64,000 bases of DNA, taken from positions 2,574,645 to 2,638,644 of the forward strand of contig CP022114.1 in NCBI GenBank assembly GCA_002211745.1. The letters run 5' to 3'. Position numbers and translations under genes: made by a program. Positions 31,164 through 41,731 of this stretch are shown in pieces. Positions within the stretch are counted from its first letter, which is position 1. The number at the start of each line of letters is the position of its first letter. The DNA comes from Kluyvera genomosp. 3 (lineage in GTDB: Bacteria > Pseudomonadota > Gammaproteobacteria > Enterobacterales > Enterobacteriaceae). The notes beneath the pieces are model-generated. The model had not been told where the DNA came from and made no database searches. It worked only from the letters and a program-made list of their open reading frames with translations.

Positions 31164-32342
31164 ATGCAAAAACTCATCAACTCAGTGCAAAACTATGCCT
31201 GGGGCAGCAAAACTGCGTTAACGGAACTCTACGGAATGGCCAATCCTGACGATCTGCCCATGGCGGAACTGTGGATGGGCGCGCATCCCAAGAGCAGCTC
31301 AAAGATAACGGATAACGAAGGAACCGTACACTCGCTGCGTGATGTCATTGATGCCGACAAAACCGCGCTACTGGGCGACAAAGTCGCCGCCCGTTTTGGC
31401 GAGCTACCTTACCTGTTTAAAGTGCTGTGCGCCGCACAGCCGCTCTCCATTCAGGTGCATCCGAGCAAAGTGGCCGCCGAAGTGGGTTTTGCCAAAGAAA
31501 ACGCTGCCGGTATCCCGCTGGATGCCGCCGAGCGTAACTACAAAGATCCCAATCACAAGCCGGAGCTGGTTTTTGCCCTGACGCCGTTCCTGGCGATGAA
31601 CGCCTTCCGCGAATTTGCTGACATCGCCGCCCTGCTTACGCCGGTGGCTGAAGCCAACCCGATTATCGGCCAGTTTATCGCCGAACCAACCAGCGAGCGC
31701 CTCAGCGCCCTCTTCGCCGGCCTGCTGAATATGCAGGGAGAAGAAAAAGCCCACGCCCTGCGCGTGCTGCGTACCGCGCTGGAAACGCAACAGGGCGACG
31801 CCTGGGACGCCATCCGCTTGATTGCCGAGTTCTACCCGGACGATAGCGGCCTCTTCTCCCCGCTGCTGCTGAACATCGTCAAACTGAACCCAGGCGATGC
31901 GATGTTCCTGTTTGCCGAAACGCCGCACGCCTACCTGCGTGGCACCGGCCTTGAGGTAATGGCCAACTCCGACAACGTGCTGCGCGCCGGCCTGACGCCG
32001 AAGTACATTGATATTCCGGAGCTGGTCGCCAACGTCAAATTCACTGCCAAACCGGCGAACGAACTGCTCACCCAACCGACTCAGCACGGCGCCGAGCTGG
32101 ATTTCCCGATTCCGGTCGATGATTTCGCGTTCTCCCTGCACGATTTGTCCGCAGAGCAAGCCAGCCTCGCTCAGGACGGCGCGGCGATTGTCTTCTGCGT
32201 GGAAGGTGAGTCGGTACTCAGTAAAAACGGTCAGCGTCTGGTGCTGAAACCGGGTGAATCCGCCTTTGTCGCAGCCAATGAGTCACCCGTACAGGTGAGC
32301 GGCAGCGGTCGTTTAGCGCGTGTATATAATAAGTTAAAGTAA
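31164..32342 (+). CDS. manA: Mannose-6-phosphate isomerase
   Basis: Zinc-dependent type I phosphomannose isomerase that interconverts mannose 6-phosphate and fructose 6-phosphate; it supplies GDP-mannose and colanic acid precursors. The 392-residue product shows the zinc-binding pair QPLSIQVHPSK, then the family signature YKDPNHKPELVFALTPF and a His in FLFAETPHAYLRG. The start MQKLINSVQNYAWGS at 31164 is used; a TTG two codons upstream is less likely. A terminator hairpin follows. The frame is intact. Confidence 0.96.
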   Translation: MQKLINSVQNYAWGSKTALTELYGMANPDDLPMAELWMGAHPKSSSKITDNEGTVHSLRDVIDADKTALLGDKVAARFGELPYLFKVLCAAQPLSIQVHPSKVAAEVGFAKENAAGIPLDAAERNYKDPNHKPELVFALTPFLAMNAFREFADIAALLTPVAEANPIIGQFIAEPTSERLSALFAGLLNMQGEEKAHALRVLRTALETQQGDAWDAIRLIAEFYPDDSGLFSPLLLNIVKLNPGDAMFLFAETPHAYLRGTGLEVMANSDNVLRAGLTPKYIDIPELVANVKFTAKPANELLTQPTQHGAELDFPIPVDDFAFSLHDLSAEQASLAQDGAAIVFCVEGESVLSKNGQRLVLKPGESAFVAANESPVQVSGSGRLARVYNKLK

Positions 32343-32394
32343 ATACTGAAGTTTGCGGACAGGCTTGCTACTCTTTGGCATAGCCTTATGACTT

Positions 32395-32426
32395 AACCAG
32401 GCGGCCTTCCCGCCTGGTTTCATTTT
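32395..32426 (+). terminator. manA terminator
   Basis: AACCAGGCGG (32395-32404) pairs with CCGCCTGGTT (32410-32419), followed by TCATTTTT, between manA and ydgA. Confidence 0.85.
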
Positions 32427-32440
32427 TATGGACAAATACG

Positions 32441-33952
32441 ATGAAAAAAACGCGGGTTGCTGCAGGTGTCATTATCGCTTTAGGGGTTATCTGGACGGCG
32501 GGCTCCTGGTACACGGGTAAACAGCTTGAATCACGTATCGCCGAAATGGTCGCGCAGGCGAACGCTCAGCTGAAGCTGACCGCGCCGGAAGCGGGACTGG
32601 AGCTGAGCTATCAGGATTACCAGCGCGGCGTGTTCAGCAGTCAGTTGAAAATGGTCGTCAAACCGCAGGCTGGCGCTAAAGACTCATGGCTGAAGCCGGG
32701 TCAGAGCGTGCTGCTGGACGAAAACGTCAGCCATGGTCCCTTCCCGCTGGCTTCGCTGAAATCCTTCAACCTGGTGCCTGCCATGGCCTCAGTCAACACG
32801 GTGCTGGTTAATAACGACGTCACCAAGCCGCTGTTTGATATCGCCAAAGGGCAATCGCCGTTTGATATCAACACCCGCATCAGCTACAACGGCGATACCG
32901 CATCCGCAATCTCACTCAAACCGCTGGATTACGAAAAAGAGACCGACAAGGTGACCTTTAGCGGCGGTGAATTCACGCTTTCCGCCGACAACCAGGGCAG
33001 CCTGGTGTCATTGACCGGCGAAGCCAAAAGCGGCCAGGTGAACGCGGTTAACGAATACGGTCAGAAAGTGCAATTCACTTTCAACAACCTGAAAACTGAC
33101 GGCTCCAGCAAACTGACCACCTTTGATGAGCGCATCGGCGACCAGACGCTGAGCGTTGAGCGCCTGGCGATTGGTGTGGAAGGAAAAGATCTGGCCGAAC
33201 TGAACGATATGCGTATCGCCGGCAAATCTGAGCTGACTGCCGATGGCAAAAAGATCAACAGCCAACTGGACTACTCGCTCAACAGCCTGAAGCTGCAAAA
33301 TAAAGATTTCGGCAGCGGACAGCTGACGCTGAAAGTTGACGGTATCGACGGCGTAGCAATGCATCAGTTCAGCCAGCAGTACCAGGAGCAGACTCAGGCG
33401 CTGATGGCGCAGCCGGATCTGGCGCAAAACCCGGAGCTGTATCAGCAGAAAGCGGTCGACGCGCTATTTAGCTCGCTGCCGATTTTGCTGAAAGGCGACC
33501 CAGTTGTGACACTGTCACCGCTTAGCTGGAAAAATGCCAAAGGCGAGAGTTCGCTGAACCTGTCACTGGCGCTGAAAGACCCGTCTCAGGCCACCGGTGA
33601 AACACAGACGCTGGCACAGCAGCTCGATCGTGGCGTGAAATCGCTGGATGCCAAACTCAACATCCCTACCGGGATGGCCACCGAACTGATGACCCAGGTT
33701 GCACAGCTGGAAGGCTATCAGCAGGATGAAGCGGCGAAGCTTGCCAAACAGCAGGTACAGGGGCTGGCGGCAATGGGCCAGATGTTCCGCCTGACCACCA
33801 CGCAGGATGACGCTATCACCAGCAGCCTGCAGTACGCCGATGGTCAGGTGACGCTGAACGGGCAGAAAATGCCGTTGGATGATTTTGTCGGTATGTTTGG
33901 TATTCCGACGCTGGCCGACCCGGAAGAACCGGCCGCCGCACCCGCTCCGTAA
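32441..33952 (+). CDS. ydgA: DUF945 family protein YdgA
   Basis: 503-residue envelope protein with an N-terminal hydrophobic anchor (VAAGVIIALGVIWTAGSWY) and a long, mostly beta, periplasmic domain of the DUF945 (YdgA-like) type; a Pro/Ala-rich tail ends it. In E. coli YdgA forms dimers and is located in the inner membrane. No catalytic motif is recognised. It follows manA in the same order as in E. coli and is flanked by terminators, so it is probably transcribed alone. The frame is intact. Confidence 0.92.
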   Translation: MKKTRVAAGVIIALGVIWTAGSWYTGKQLESRIAEMVAQANAQLKLTAPEAGLELSYQDYQRGVFSSQLKMVVKPQAGAKDSWLKPGQSVLLDENVSHGPFPLASLKSFNLVPAMASVNTVLVNNDVTKPLFDIAKGQSPFDINTRISYNGDTASAISLKPLDYEKETDKVTFSGGEFTLSADNQGSLVSLTGEAKSGQVNAVNEYGQKVQFTFNNLKTDGSSKLTTFDERIGDQTLSVERLAIGVEGKDLAELNDMRIAGKSELTADGKKINSQLDYSLNSLKLQNKDFGSGQLTLKVDGIDGVAMHQFSQQYQEQTQALMAQPDLAQNPELYQQKAVDALFSSLPILLKGDPVVTLSPLSWKNAKGESSLNLSLALKDPSQATGETQTLAQQLDRGVKSLDAKLNIPTGMATELMTQVAQLEGYQQDEAAKLAKQQVQGLAAMGQMFRLTTTQDDAITSSLQYADGQVTLNGQKMPLDDFVGMFGIPTLADPEEPAAAPAP

Positions 33953-33971
33953 CCGTCTCCCACCATGAACG

Positions 33972-33996
33972 AAAGCCCTCAATGAGGGGCTTTTTA
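33972..33996 (+). terminator. ydgA terminator
   Basis: AAGCCCTC-AAT-GAGGGGCTT stem followed by TTTATTATTTT; it abuts the end of convergent malI and may serve both. Confidence 0.85.
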
Positions 33997-35020
33997 TTAT
34001 TTTCGCGCCACCAGCCGCGGCGGCATAATCAGATTTCTCGCCGCCCCTGGCCGGTATCAATACGTTGTAAAATCCGCTCGGCCACGCTGTGGCCCATTTC
34101 CCGGCGGGCGTCGTCACCCAGGTCAAGGGACGTCATCCAGCGCCGCCTCCGGCACGTCGGCAAACGCCGCCAGCGCCACACGCTGTTCAAAGTAGCTCTC
34201 GACGCTGTCTTCGCCACTTTGTTTACCTGCTCGCATCAGACCGAACCACGCGCCCATGGCGATCACGCTGTTGTAGCAAAGCACTGCCGAGATGGTCGGA
34301 TTATGGCGAAGTAGCGCGGTTATCGCTTCCGCCGCCTGTTTCTGGCTGGACTCGCACTCCAGCACCCACTCGCTATGAAACGGCAGACCATACTTGATGA
34401 GCGTGGCACAGTAGCCGCCCACTCGTTCCGCTCGTGTGAGCGACGAACTTTGCCCGCCAAGCCAGGCAATACGTTGATGGCCGCGACGGATCAGATGTTC
34501 GGTCACCAACTGCGCGGCCTGCATATTGTCCGGACGAATAATATCGACCTCGTCGAGGTAGCTCGCGCGCGAGGCAAATACCAGCGGTGTGGCGGTTTCT
34601 GCCGCTTTGGCCCGTAGCTCTGAAGCTTGATCCACCGACCCGGCGATCACCACGCCGTCAACGCCCTGCGAAACCAGGGTTTCAAAGCGTTGCAGCATCT
34701 GCTCCCCACGTTTGCCGCCCTGGGTTAAAAAAACCATTTTGCCCTGTGACTCAAGCGCAGCAGTCATCCCGCCGTCAGTTCTGCGTAAAAAGGCGATGAC
34801 AGGTCGCCAACAATCAGGCCAATCACTCCCGTCTGGCCGCCGCGTAGCGAGACCGCCTGGCGGTTACGCACAAAGCCTAGTTGATCAATGGCCTGATAAA
34901 CCCGCTCGCCGGTTGCCGACGAAATTCGCCCCTTGCCGCTCAGAACCAGCGAAACGGTACTGACAGAAACCCTGCCGCCAGCGCAACATCGTTAATGGTG
35001 ACTTTCTTTGCAATCGCCAT
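33997..35020 (-). CDS. malI: LacI-family repressor MalI (five apparent frameshifts)
   Basis: Repressor of the malXY operon. The N-terminal helix-turn-helix (KKVTINDVALAAG, expected VSVSTVSLVLSGKG) and the periplasmic-binding-like effector domain (GVDGVVIAG, RPDNMQAAQL, GHQRIAWLGGQSSSLTR) are recognisable. Five single bases are missing: near 34974, 34770, 34136, 34108 and 34043. The corrected gene encodes 342 residues, exactly the E. coli length. The cluster of five breaks in 1 kb, with all intervening blocks conserved, points to read errors rather than decay. It is divergent from malX, with two operator palindromes between them. Confidence 0.9.
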
Positions 35021-35049
35021 AGCTCCTGCGCGACTCCTTCTGCTTAAGC

Positions 35050-35144
35050 GATAAAACGTTTTATCAATGTATGTACTTTATAAACTGTATTATCACTTGC
35101 TTTTGTGATTTGTTTCTCACTAAAAAATGATAAAACGTTTTATC
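35050..35144. promoter_or_regulatory. Two MalI operators in the malI/malX intergenic region
   Basis: The 16-bp perfect palindrome GATAAAACGTTTTATC occurs twice, at 35050-35065 and 35129-35144, centres 79 bp apart. One copy lies near the malI start and the other near the malX promoter. Identical operators at both promoters fit the known MalI repression of malI and malXY. Confidence 0.88.
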
Positions 35145-35196
35145 TTCCTTTCCCGTTACTCAAAAGAAACCCTTTTTCAGGATAAGGAGTCGCTTC

Positions 35197-36786
35197 ATGA
35201 CGGCGAAAACCGCACCAAAAGTCACCCTCTGGGAGTTCTTCCAGCAGCTTGGCAAAACCTTTATGCTGCCGGTCGCGCTGCTCTCCTTCTGTGGGATTAT
35301 GCTCGGCATCGGCAGTTCGTTAAGCAGTCATGACGTGACGACGCTGCTGCCCTGGCTCGATACGCCGTTCCTGCAAGCGGTCTTTATCTGGATGAGCAAA
35401 GTTGGCTCGTTCGCTTTTAGCTTCCTGCCGGTGATGTTCTGTATTGCCATCCCGCTGGGTCTGGCGCGCGACAACAAAGGCGTTGCCGCCTTCGCCGGTT
35501 TTGTTGGCTACGCGGTCATGAACCTCGCCGTTAACTTCTGGCTGACGGCAAAAGGCATTCTACCCACCACCGATGCGGCGATCCTGAAAGCCAATAACAT
35601 TCAGAATATTATCGGTATTCAATCCATCGACACCGGGATCCTTGGCGCGGTCATCTGCGGGATTATCGTGTGGATGCTGCATGAACGCTTCCACACTATC
35701 CGCCTGCCGGACGCGCTGGCCTTCTTCGGCGGCACCCGTTTCGTGCCGATTATCACCACCGTCGTGCTCGGTCTGGTTGGTCTGGTGATCCCGCTGGTAT
35801 GGCCAATTTTCGCTATGGGCATCAACGCGCTGGGCCACGTAATCAACAGCGCCGGTGACTTCGGCCCGATGATTTTCGGTACCGGCGAACGTCTGCTGCT
35901 GCCGTTTGGCCTGCATCATATTCTGGTCGCGTTGATTCGCTTTACTGAAGCAGGCGGTACCATGGACGTCTGCGGCCACGACGTCAGCGGCGCGCTGACT
36001 ATTTTCCAGGCGCAGCTTAGCTGCCCGACAACTCACGGCTTCTCAGAAAGCGCCACCCGCTTCTTATCGCAGGGTAAAATGCCGGCCTTCCTCGGCGGCC
36101 TGCCGGCGCTGCGCTGGCGATGTACCACTGCGCGCGTCCGGAAAATCGTCATAAAATTAAGGGCCTGCTGATTTCCGGTGTGATTGCCTGCGTGGTTGGC
36201 GGCACCACCGAGCCACTCGAATTCCTGTTCTTATTCGTGGCGCCGGTGCTGTATGTGATTCACGCGCTGCTGACCGGTCTGGGCTTCACCATGATGGCGA
36301 TTCTGGGCGTAACCATCGGCAACACTGACGGCAATATCATCGACTTCGTGGTGTTCGGCATCCTGCACGGTCTGTCCACCAAGTGGTATCTGGTGCCGGT
36401 GGTGGCCGCGGTCTGGTTCGCCGTGTACTACGCGATTTTCCGCTTCGCTATCGTGCGCTTCAATATCAAAACCCGGGCCGCGACATCGATACCACACCGG
36501 CAGCTGAGCACACCACCAGCGGTGTAACCGGTAAATCGGGCTACAACGTCCCGGCTATCCTGGCGGCGCTGGGCGGTGCGGAGAACATCGTGTCTCTCGA
36601 CAACTGCATCACCCGCCTGCGTCTGTCGGTAAGCGATATGGATAAAGTGGATGTCGATACACTGAAGGCTAACCGCGCCATTGGCGTCGTCAAACTCAAC
36701 CAGCATAACCTCCAGGTCGTTATTGGCCGCAGGTACAGTCGGTTAAGGATGAAATGTCGGTATTGATGAATACCGTACAGGCTTAA
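35197..36786 (+). CDS. malX: PTS maltose/glucose-type EIICB component MalX (three apparent frameshifts)
   Basis: Phosphotransferase permease with an N-terminal EIIC membrane domain and a C-terminal EIIB domain. In E. coli it can transport glucose and maltose, but the natural substrate is unclear. EIIC motifs include FGTGERLLLPFGLHHIL and GGTTEPLEFLFLF; EIIB has the phospho-acceptor Cys in SLDNCITRLRLSV. Bases are missing near 36103 (expected GLPGAALAMYHC), 36473 (expected NIKTPGRDIDTT) and 36728 (expected VVIGPQVQSVKDEM). Corrected length is 530 residues, as in E. coli. It is followed by malY after 65 bp and controlled by MalI. Confidence 0.93.
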
Positions 36787-36851
36787 ACCCCTTTGCCCCG
36801 TTCATAACGGGGGCAAAATATCTCACCTCTTTTCTTCGTTAGGATCCTCAC

Positions 36852-38024
36852 ATGTTTGATTTCTCGACGGTGATTGACCGGCATGGTACCTGGTGTACGC
36901 AGTGGGATTATGTGGCCGACCGTTTTGGCGACGCCGATCTGCTGCCCTTTACCATTTCGGATATGGATTTTGCCACCGCGCCCTGTATCCTCGATGCCCT
37001 GAGCGCACGTTTATCCCACGGTGTATTTGGCTACAGCCGCTGGAAAAATGACGCCTTCCTGCCCGCCATTGCCCACTGGTACGCTCATCGTTTTCACAGC
37101 GCCATCAACACGGATAGCATCGTCTACGGGCCCTCTGTTATCTATATGGTGGCCGAGATGATCCGCCAGTGGTCAGCTCCCGGTGACGGTATCGTGGTGC
37201 ATACGCCTGCCTATGACGCTTTCTTTAAGACCATCGAGGGCAACCAGCGTCAGGTGGTCGGCGTCGCGCTGGAGCAGCGTGAGGGTGAATGGTTCTGTGA
37301 TATGGCGAAGCTGGAGGCTGCGCTGGCTCAGCCGCATAACCGCGTGTTACTGCTGTGCAGCCCACAAAATCCGACCGGCAAAGTCTGGACCCGCGAAGAG
37401 CTGCAAACGATGGCCGCGCTTTGCGCAAAACATAACGTGCGGGTGATCAGCGATGAAATCCATATGGACATGACCTGGAACGGTCATCAGCACATTCCGT
37501 GGTGTGATGTGGCGCAAGGGCCGTGGGCGCTGTTCACATCGGGCTCGAAAAGCTTCAATATCCCGGCCTTTACCGGCGCATACGGGCTAATTGACGACGA
37601 AAGCACTCGCAATGATTACCTCAACGCTCTGAAAAGTCGCGATGGCCTCTCCTCGCCGTCTGTACCGGCGCTGGTCGCCCATATTGCCGCCTATCAGCAG
37701 GGTGAGCCGTGGCTGGACGCGCTACGCGACTATCTGCAGGAGAATATGCGTTACATTCAGCAGACGCTGAACGCCGCCTTCCCTGAGCTACAATGGCGCA
37801 TGCCGCAAGCCACCTATCTGGCGTGGATCGACCTACGTCCGCTACACCTTGACGACCGTCAGCTTCAGGAAGTCCTCATCAAACAGCAAAAAGTGGCGAT
37901 CATGCCCGGCTACACCTATGGCGAGGAAGGCAACGGCTTTATCCGCCTGAATGCAGGCTGCCCGCGCGTGAAACTCGAGCAAGGCGTTGAACGTCTGATT
38001 GCCGCCATTCATACCCTGCGCTAA
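36852..38024 (+). CDS. malY: PLP-dependent C-S lyase / maltose regulon modulator MalY
   Basis: Fold-type I PLP enzyme with cystathionine beta-lyase activity. In E. coli it also binds MalT directly and holds the maltose regulon activator inactive. The 390-residue product equals the E. coli length. Visible features: SDMDFATAPCI near the N-terminus, CSPQNPTGKVWTREEL, DEIHMDM and the PLP lysine in FTSGSKSFNIPAF. The start has AGGATCC upstream. It is the second gene of malXY. The frame is intact. Confidence 0.95.
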   Translation: MFDFSTVIDRHGTWCTQWDYVADRFGDADLLPFTISDMDFATAPCILDALSARLSHGVFGYSRWKNDAFLPAIAHWYAHRFHSAINTDSIVYGPSVIYMVAEMIRQWSAPGDGIVVHTPAYDAFFKTIEGNQRQVVGVALEQREGEWFCDMAKLEAALAQPHNRVLLLCSPQNPTGKVWTREELQTMAALCAKHNVRVISDEIHMDMTWNGHQHIPWCDVAQGPWALFTSGSKSFNIPAFTGAYGLIDDESTRNDYLNALKSRDGLSSPSVPALVAHIAAYQQGEPWLDALRDYLQENMRYIQQTLNAAFPELQWRMPQATYLAWIDLRPLHLDDRQLQEVLIKQQKVAIMPGYTYGEEGNGFIRLNAGCPRVKLEQGVERLIAAIHTLR

Positions 38025-38217
38025 CCCTTATTGCGCAACGTCGCCCGGCGTTGCGCAGCGTTAATGCATGAGATCTCAGTTGTTAATATCAGATCTTGTT
38101 ATTCACATCGCTTAGACATAGCACGATTACTCAATCTCAGAAAATTCTTAATCACTATTCTCCGCCCCCGTAGTTTCAAGTAAGAAATATTAATAGATCT
38201 TTTTAGAGAGCCTTAAA

Positions 38218-38690
38218 GTGATTAACCGTCAAGCCACTGCATTAACGTTGACTGCGATTAGCATTTTATTTTCATCTGCGGCATTCGCAGATACCACGGA
38301 AACGGCAACCGCCGATATGCATGTCTCCCTTACCGTCGAAAAATCCTGCCAGATTAGCGTAGGTGATATGGATTTTGGTTCGCACCCCAGTGATACAGGG
38401 CAATTAACGGTAACGAGCCAAGCCAACGTGACCTGTACCAATGGCACGGAATATCAGCTCAGCAGCGCCAGCGACCATACCTACGAGATGGCAAACGACA
38501 ATGGCGATACCGTGGCCTACACCATCTACGGGATACTTCCGGTAGCGATCTATCCAAAACACCTGTCGATAATATTGGCACCGGTTCCATTCAGACGATC
38601 CCTATTTATGGTCGCGTCACCGCCGATGCCCTGGCTCAGGCGCCTGCAGGCAACTATTCCGACACCGTCACATTGACTGTCGCTTACTAA
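38218..38690 (+). CDS. Csu-type (spore coat U domain) fimbrial subunit (one apparent frameshift)
   Basis: Predicted major pilin of an archaic chaperone-usher fimbria. The roughly 157-residue precursor has a signal peptide (ALTLTAISILFSSAAFA) and one SCPU (spore coat U) domain: VEKSCQISVGDMDFG, VTCTNGTEYQL and the C-terminal donor-strand region TVTLTVAY. One base is missing near 38533 (expected YTIYGDTSGSDLSKTPV). The start is a GTG at 38218. It is the first gene of a four-gene operon inserted between malY and add. The closest characterised relative is Acinetobacter CsuA/B. Confidence 0.85.
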
Positions 38691-38710
38691 CCACAACCGA
38701 AGGGAAGCCT

Positions 38711-39426
38711 GTGAAGCGTTTACTCTCTGGCGCGGCGATCGTTGCATCCTGCGCGCTGTTTACCTTGCCTTCAGCGGCGGCCACCCTTCAGGTTTATCCG
38801 GTCAACATCGGCTTTTGCGCGGGTGAAACCGCGCAGGCCGTTTACGTTAAGAACACCGGTAGCGCGGCAATTGGCGCGCAGATCCGCGCCTACGCCTGGC
38901 ATCAGCAGAATAATAAAGAAGTCCTTAGCGACACCGGAGATCTGCTGGTCAGCCCGCCAATGACCAATATCCCTGCGGGCCGCCAGCAGTTGATTCGCGT
39001 CATTCTTCCCGCCCGCTCAGCGGCAGTGACGAACGCGCCTACCGACTGGTGATCGACGAACTTCCTGGCGCCAACAATATGGCTCCCAAGGATGGCGTGC
39101 GCTTTTTACTGCGCTACTCCATCCCGGTATTCGTCAACTGCAAACCACAGCCACCCAACCCGCAGGACCTCGAATTTACCCTCGACCGTTCGACCCGCCC
39201 GGTCATGCTCAAGGTGCGTAATAACGGCTCGCAGCACAGTAAACTCGGCAATATTACCCTGCTCACAGGCGGCCGTAGCCAGGTGATGAGTCAAGGGTTA
39301 TTGGGGTATGTATTGCCCCACAGTGAAAAGGAATGGCCTTTACCTGACGGAATCAGCAGTGCGTCATCCCTGTCACTTAATTTGAACGATAATGAGCAAA
39401 AACAGACCTTCACGCTTACGCCTTAA
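38711..39426 (+). CDS. Csu-type fimbrial periplasmic chaperone (one apparent frameshift)
   Basis: PapD-like periplasmic chaperone of about 238 residues after correction. It has a signal peptide (LLSGAAIVASCALFTLPSAA), a G1 strand region with RQQLIRVILP and YRLVIDELPG, and a second Ig-like domain. One base is missing near 39010 (expected RVILPGPLSGSDERAYRL). It shields fimbrial subunits and delivers them to the usher. The start is GTG at 38711 with GAAGGGA upstream. It overlaps the usher gene by 35 bp, so translation is probably coupled. It resembles Acinetobacter CsuC. Confidence 0.85.
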
Positions 39427-41731
39427 AACCCTTCCACTGTGGTTTATGGTCTGTTTTTACGCCCACGCCGCCGACAACGAAACGCTCTACCTGACCGCGT
39501 TTGTTAACGGGCAAGCCATCAAAGGTTTTGTAAAGGCCAGATATATTGATAATAAGCTGTTTATTGCCGCCAGTGACGCCCGTAAGTTAGACATCAAAAC
39601 CGCGTCGCTTCCTGAACAGAAAGGCTACGTCGATTTCAGTTCGCAGGACGGGCTGAACGTTACGTTCGATAATCTGAGCCAAAGCGTCAATATCGCCGCC
39701 AGCCAAAACTGGCTTGGTCGTGATAGCCTGCTGACTAACCACAACGGTTCGCATCTGCTGCACGCCGCCCAATTGTCGCCGGAAGTGCGCGGTCTGGCGC
39801 TGAACTACAACGTGTTCACCAGTCATGAGAACGGCGAGCAGGATGCTTCGCTGTTCAGCGAGTTTCGCACCTTTGGCCTTGGCCCCGGGTTCTTCTCGAC
39901 GTCAATGAACACCCAGGCTTCCTCAGCGAGCGAGAGCACCAACAGCGGCACCCAACGGTTGATGAGCAGCTGGAATTACCAGAACGTCGACAAATTGTTT
40001 TCCATGACGCTCGGCGACAGCTTTACCTCAACTCAAAGCTGGACCCATAGCGTGCGCTTCGGCGGGATTAGCCTGGCCCACAACTACGCCACGCAGCCTA
40101 ACTTCAGCACCTCATCGCAGGACATTCTGACCGATAGCGTCACCCTGCCGTCGACCGTCGATCTGTACGTTCGCGCATCAAAACCGCCTCGCAAAAGGTA
40201 GAACCCGGCCAGTTCACCCTCAATACCGCCCCCATTTTTACCGGCGATGAAGGGGCACAAGTGGTGATTACCGATATCAATGGCCAGCAGAGAGTCGTCA
40301 ATCTCGACCTGTATGGCGCGACGCAGTTGCTGTCGGCCGGCCTGACGACCTGGGGCGTCAGCGCGGGATGGGTCAGAAAAGATTATACGGAGCGTTCCTT
40401 CAGTTACGACAACCAGTTAGTCGGGGTCGGCGACTGGCGCTATGGCTTGAGTAACAGGGCGACGCTGGAAGCTCACGCGGAACAGAGCGCTGCCTTACAC
40501 AACCAGGGACTCGGCTGGGATTACCTGTTGGCCCGAGGCTGGGAGTGATTCACGCGAATGTGGCAAGCGGTCATTATCATCACGATGGTGGGCGTCAGTG
40601 GGGCGCAGGCTGGCAGTGGAACAACCGCCGCTTCAATCTGTCGCTCGACCATTCGCAGGCCGATAGCGGCTTTCGCGATATTTCATCTCTCGCAGATAAC
40701 AGCCTTACCACCCGTGAAGATTCCGCGTTTGCCAGTGTCACCTTCGAGGCAATCGGTACCTTCGGCATGAGCTGGGTACAGCAAAATTACTGCGATTCCT
40801 CAGCGCAGTATCTTGGCTTATCGTGGTCGAAAAGCCTCACCCATCAGATCAGCCTCTCTTCCAGCATTACCGAAGAAGTGGGCGACGAGCGTAATACCAC
40901 GGTCTATCTGAATTTCAGTATGCCGCTCAATCAGCGTAAAGATTATCTTTCACTGCAGAACAGCCACGATAACGATGGAAATGCCCTTCAAGCCAGTCTT
41001 TCACGTTCGCTGGATTCGAACCAACCGGGTTGGGGCTGGAACCTGTCGGCGCAAAACGGTAAAAACAGTGATGTGCATACCAGCCTGCAACGGCGTACTC
41101 GCTGGAGTGACATCGCGCTGGGTATGAATCGACAAACCCACGATAACGCGCTTTATGGGTCTCTCTCCGGCGCGTTAGGCCTGTTTTCCGGCAATTTCTA
41201 CGCCACCCGCGTCCTGGGTAGCGCATTTGCCATCGTCGACACGGCAAGCGTCCCCACGTCCCGGTGTATCTTGAACATCGCCCGGTGGGTCAGACGGATA
41301 AAAACGGCAAGCTGTTCCTGAATAATCTCAATCCCTATCAGGAAAATCGAATTGATATCGATGCACTGGGTCTGGAGGAAGATTATCGCGCGCCCTACAC
41401 CGAAGAAGTGGTGATCCCACAAACCGGCCGCGGCGCCCTTGCGCGGTTCAGCATCTATAAAACGCAGGCAGTCCTGCTGACGGTGACCTTGCCCGATGGA
41501 AAAAACGTGCCGTTTTCTGCCCAGGTTAACGTCGCCGATAGTCACGGCCAAAAGCCCGCGCGCGGAACCCAACAGACGATCGCCGGTTACGACGGCAAAA
41601 TCTATCTTGAAGATCCTCCGGCAGGCGGCAGACTGAAGGTGCAATGGGCATCCTCTTCCTGCAGCGTGACGCTGCCGCAAAAATTCCGTCCAACTCGCTC
41701 ACTGGAGACGCTCAACGCACGATGTCTATAA
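39392..41731 (+). CDS. Csu-type fimbrial outer-membrane usher (three apparent frameshifts)
   Basis: Outer-membrane usher that assembles the fimbria. About 780 residues after correction: signal region (LPLWFMVCFYAHAA), N-terminal domain (LYLTAFVNGQAIKGFVKARY), a long beta-barrel (FRTFGLGPGFFSTSM, YTERSFSYDNQLVG) with plug, and C-terminal Ig-like domains ending near TLNARCL. Three bases are missing near 40183, 40545 and 41256. It resembles CsuD and FimD/PapC ushers of the archaic (sigma) class. Its 3' end overlaps the next gene by 10 bp. Confidence 0.87.

Noticed and set aside
35104-35120. TGTGA…TCAC in the malI-malX interval as a CRP site
   Set aside because: The half sites are separated by 8 bases rather than 6, so it was not listed although CRP control of this locus is known in E. 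coli.
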